From positions 1,240,001-1,304,000 of the forward strand of contig OZ037855.1 of the NCBI GenBank assembly GCA_964035575.1: a stretch of DNA of 64,000 nucleotides. Reading direction: 5' to 3'. The notes below the pieces were generated by a model. That model was not told the origin of the DNA, made no database searches, and saw nothing but the letters and a program-made list of their open reading frames with translations. Both the position numbers and the translations under genes were made by a program. Shown here in pieces: positions 61,531-64,000 of this stretch. Numbering within the stretch: position 1 is the first letter of the stretch; every line of letters begins with the position of its first letter. The stretch comes from Rhynchopus sp. YZ270_cl-10 (Eukaryota; Euglenozoa; Diplonemea; Diplonemida; Diplonemidae).

Positions 61531-62356
61531 TCAGTTTTAACAAAAACCCAAAAAAAAATACAAAAAAATACAAAAAAATAAAATAAAGTAAACGAATACC
61601 GAGCTTCCCAATAGGAGATAGTTCACTGGGTCGGGGGAGGGAGGGGGACCCGCACAACGAAGAGTTTTGTTCAAGAACAAGAAAAATAAAAGGAAAAAAT
61701 GGGTGTACGGTGGAGTTACCGTATTTTTTTTTTTTCTCTGTCAAGTTTTGTTGTTGAGGGTGAAAAAAAAAATGGGCGATAAACTTTTGACAGCAGAAAA
61801 AAAAGGGAGAGAGACTTGTTCAAACAATGTGCTGGTAAGGGGGGGGGCGAAAAAAAGAAGAAAAAAAGCAAGGGTACAGCAAGAAAGCCAATGCATGTCT
61901 ATTGTATTTCTTGGATGAGAGGAAGAAAATAAAACTCCCGAAAAAAAGGGGGGGTGGAAAAAGGGGTAGAGGGGGTTTAGGGGTAGGGCCATTTTTTTTT
62001 TTTTTGTTGTGTGTAATGGGTTTATGTGATACCCATTGAAAAAAAAGTGAGAGGGAAAAAAAAATCAAAAAAAAATACCCCTGAAGTGCATTCCTTCACG
62101 AACGGTAAATAAAATAGACGACTTTATTTCAATTCTCCTCCATTTTTGATCCCTCACCATATACTATCAATTTATTGATTGCATATGATGGAAATAATTC
62201 TCCTCCAACTGCTGTGATGCGCAAAGGTGACTAAGCACAGAGAGGCTTAGGTTCATCTTATATTCTCTTTCTTTGAATGGGCAAGGAAATAGCTACCTCA
62301 ATTACCACCAATCCCAATCCAGTACGCCCCAAGCACCACTTACCCACGCTTCTAAA
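61531..62356. other. Intergenic region between ATP synthase delta and the DnaJ gene
   Basis: Homopolymer-rich, with an AATGGGT/ACCCATT inverted pair near 62016-62040 and a good CTAAGC-type hairpin at 62224-62259, 98 bases upstream of the start codon. No gene is supportable. Confidence 0.55.
62224..62259 (+). repeat. Dispersed hairpin, CTAAGC/GCTTAG type, near the DnaJ start
   Basis: AAGGTGA faces TCATCTT and CTAAGC faces GCTTAG, with loop ACAGAGAG. The loop carries the same 2-base difference as 17469-17504, while both arms are consensus. It could lie in the 5' untranslated region or just upstream of it. Confidence 0.65.
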
Positions 62357-64000
62357 ATGAAAATTTTCTTACGAGCACTGACCGTGATGGTGCTCTTCGC
62401 AGTGGGCACAGTTGCGGCGGATGACGACAAGGATTTGTACGCGATCCTTGAGATTACGGTATGTCTTTTTATCTTTTTCCCAAGCAAGGGTACTTTGTAG
62501 CACCCTATGCCTTCTTTTCGTAAGAAGAGAATGTATATGAAATAGCGTTTTCCCCTTTCCCACAGTGTTACTAAAAACCCGAATAATATAGCCAACGTTT
62601 AATCACCCGACGTAGACAATTTTCTCTGCCCTCCCGTTACATTGCGTCAATTCAGATCTCAGACACTGTTTGGCTGCGAAAAATAATCTTCCCCTTTCCT
62701 AGTCGAGTTATCTGGTGGCGACCGTAAAAGTCTGGTTTTTATCGTTTTCTTTTTTAATACTGTCGCGGTGTTCTTATCAATGCTTAAAAAAATCCATCCT
62801 TTTTCAGACTGGGGCAGACACACCGGACAGCGAAATAAAAAAAAAGTACAAGAAGCTGAGCCGAGCACTGCACCCTGACTTGAACCCGGGGCAGAGCGAA
62901 GAGGACCGCCAGCGGTACAAGGACGTGCAGGAGGCGAATGCGGTGCTGTCGGACAGAAAAAAGCGGCGTGTGTACGACATGATGGGCAACGAGGGCCTCA
63001 AGCAGCTTGGGGCGCAGGGCGGGGGGCGGCGGCAAAGGGACCCGTTCGCAGCCTTCTTTGGAGGCGGAGGCGACGGTGGCCCCGAGAGAGGACCTGACAT
63101 CACCCTCACCATGCGTGTGACGCTTGACGACATCTACAACGGAGCTGACCACGTCGTCCCGCTCACAAAGCAGAAGCTTAAGAACTTCGATGTCGTCAAG
63201 AAGTGCATGAAGTGCAAGGCGCAGAAGCCTAAGATGCAGCGTGTTCAGGTATTTCATTGAACGATGGATTTTTTGGAGAAAATCAATAAAAAAATACAAC
63301 AAACAAACAACAACAACAGATCGGACCCGGCATGGTGATGCAGCAGGAGGTCCCTCCGGACTGCCGTCGTCAGTGCAGCGCCAACTCCGCAGTCAAGAGG
63401 AAGCAGGTATGCTACACCAATGCACCCTACACCATGTCTTGACACCCCAGCCTATTAGGAAGCACGTCTAACCCCTTGGGATATTTTGTACATAAGAATT
63501 TCCCAACTGACCAGCACATCAGCACATCAGAGGTCGATACATTAACTGTAGTACAGTTCTTTGTTAGGCCACCTTTGAAACGTCACAAAAAATGACGACT
63601 CACCCACACCAACCCACAGGTCGACATGGAGGTGAACCTCGAGTCCGGTACCCCCGAAGGCCACGAGCTGAAGTACGAGCTTGAGGCGGATGAGTACCCC
63701 GACAAGCTCCCCGGAGACGTGAAGTTCCTTGTCGAGACGTCCCCGCACAAGACCTTTGTGCGCCGTGGTGACGACCTTGAGATGACGATCAAGATCTCGC
63801 TGCTTGAGGCGCTCATCGGCTTCGAGAAGGTCTTCAAGCACATGGACGACCACGAGGTGCACGTCGAGCGCACGGTGCCGACAGAGCACGGCTTCCAGAT
63901 GACGCTCGAGGGCGAGGTATGCTGACGGTCTTTAGGGTGGGTTGCCAACCTTATGGGAAGTGACTGAGGCTAGGTTCATCTTAAATGATGTGGTAGTGTT
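62357..64000 (+). CDS. ER-lumenal DnaJ, ERdj3/DNAJB11-like (runs off the right edge)
   Basis: Exons at 62357-62458, 62808-63248, 63320-63406 and 63620-63916 join in frame; a fourth intron begins at 63917 and the rest lies beyond the window. ERdj3 is a co-chaperone of the ER Hsp70 BiP. A signal peptide (MKIFLRALTVMVLFAVGTVA) precedes the J-domain, which has KKYKKLSRALHPDLNPG with the essential HPD, then a Gly-rich linker. The C-terminal substrate-binding part has the ERdj3-type cysteines in CMKCKAQ, the block RVQIGPGMVMQQEVPPDC, and LIGFEKVFKHMDDHEVHVER (compare LVGFEMDITHLDGHKVHI). A retention signal, if any, is outside. Introns are 349, 71 and 213 nt. The visible start of intron 4 holds a decayed hairpin (63958-63983). 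Confidence 0.9.

Overview
This window is nuclear DNA of a unicellular eukaryote. It encodes a mitochondrial ATP synthase subunit with a presequence, an ER DnaJ protein with a signal peptide, a NatA auxiliary subunit, PP2C, a sirtuin, a FNIP-like protein and an AIR9-like protein. Short GT-AG introns, mostly beginning GTATG and as small as 44 nt, interrupt several genes. Every gene I can support lies on the + strand across 64 kb. Most starts are preceded by a pyrimidine tract and an AG a few to some tens of bases before the ATG. One-way gene order, AG acceptors and an AIR9-like gene together suggest a euglenozoan with polycistronic transcription and spliced-leader trans-splicing, possibly diplonemid-like. 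This is inference: no spliced-leader gene is visible.

Layout. 0.7-4.8 kb: FNIP-like gene. 4.8-8.3 kb: intergenic, with one hAT-type element nested inside another, each with a perfect 8-bp target duplication. 8.3-9.8 kb: sirtuin. 10.3-13.7 kb: receptor kinase with a PQQ-type extracellular or lumenal propeller. 13.7-21.5 kb: a repeat desert with another hAT-type element, three kinds of tandem array (including about 83 copies of a 9-mer) and a Helitron relic. 21.6-22.8 kb: ubiquitin-like/WD-propeller gene. 24.7 kb: FAM32A-like gene. 25.4-32.1 kb: two nearly identical GNAT genes among duplicated and triplicated intergenic modules and a hAT transposase relic. 32.1-33.2 kb: acylated protein kinase. 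34.6-40.5 kb: a LINE with ORF1 and ORF2 in one frame separated by a single UGA. 40.7-41.9 kb: a second ubiquitin-like/WD gene. 43.4-46.7 kb: FkbH-carrier-ankyrin fusion. 46.8-50.1 kb: coiled-coil protein. 50.7-52.2 kb: PP2C. 53.8-56.1 kb: AIR9-like protein. 56.4-59.2 kb: NAA15. 60.8-61.5 kb: ATP synthase delta. 62.4 kb to the right edge: ERdj3-like DnaJ, truncated by the window.

The genes do not form one pathway. Recurrent themes are signalling (two kinases, a phosphatase, a FNIP-like regulator, a sirtuin), protein maturation (NAA15, ERdj3) and predicted lipid-anchored proteins.

The most interesting signal is outside the genes. A family of short stem-loops is scattered through intergenic DNA and two introns, almost all in the sense orientation. 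Their arms change in a compensatory way (CTAAGC/GCTTAG, CCAAGC/GCTTGG, TGTGC/GCACA, TGCG/CGCA), while the outer arm and often the loop ACGAGAG are kept. This implies selection on, or copying of, an RNA structure. A second hairpin family, with a tRNA T-arm-like partner, also ends the LINE. The other striking items are the FkbH-carrier-ankyrin fusion, the UBL-WD pair with lipidation-type C-termini, and the LINE's UGA-CGG junction.
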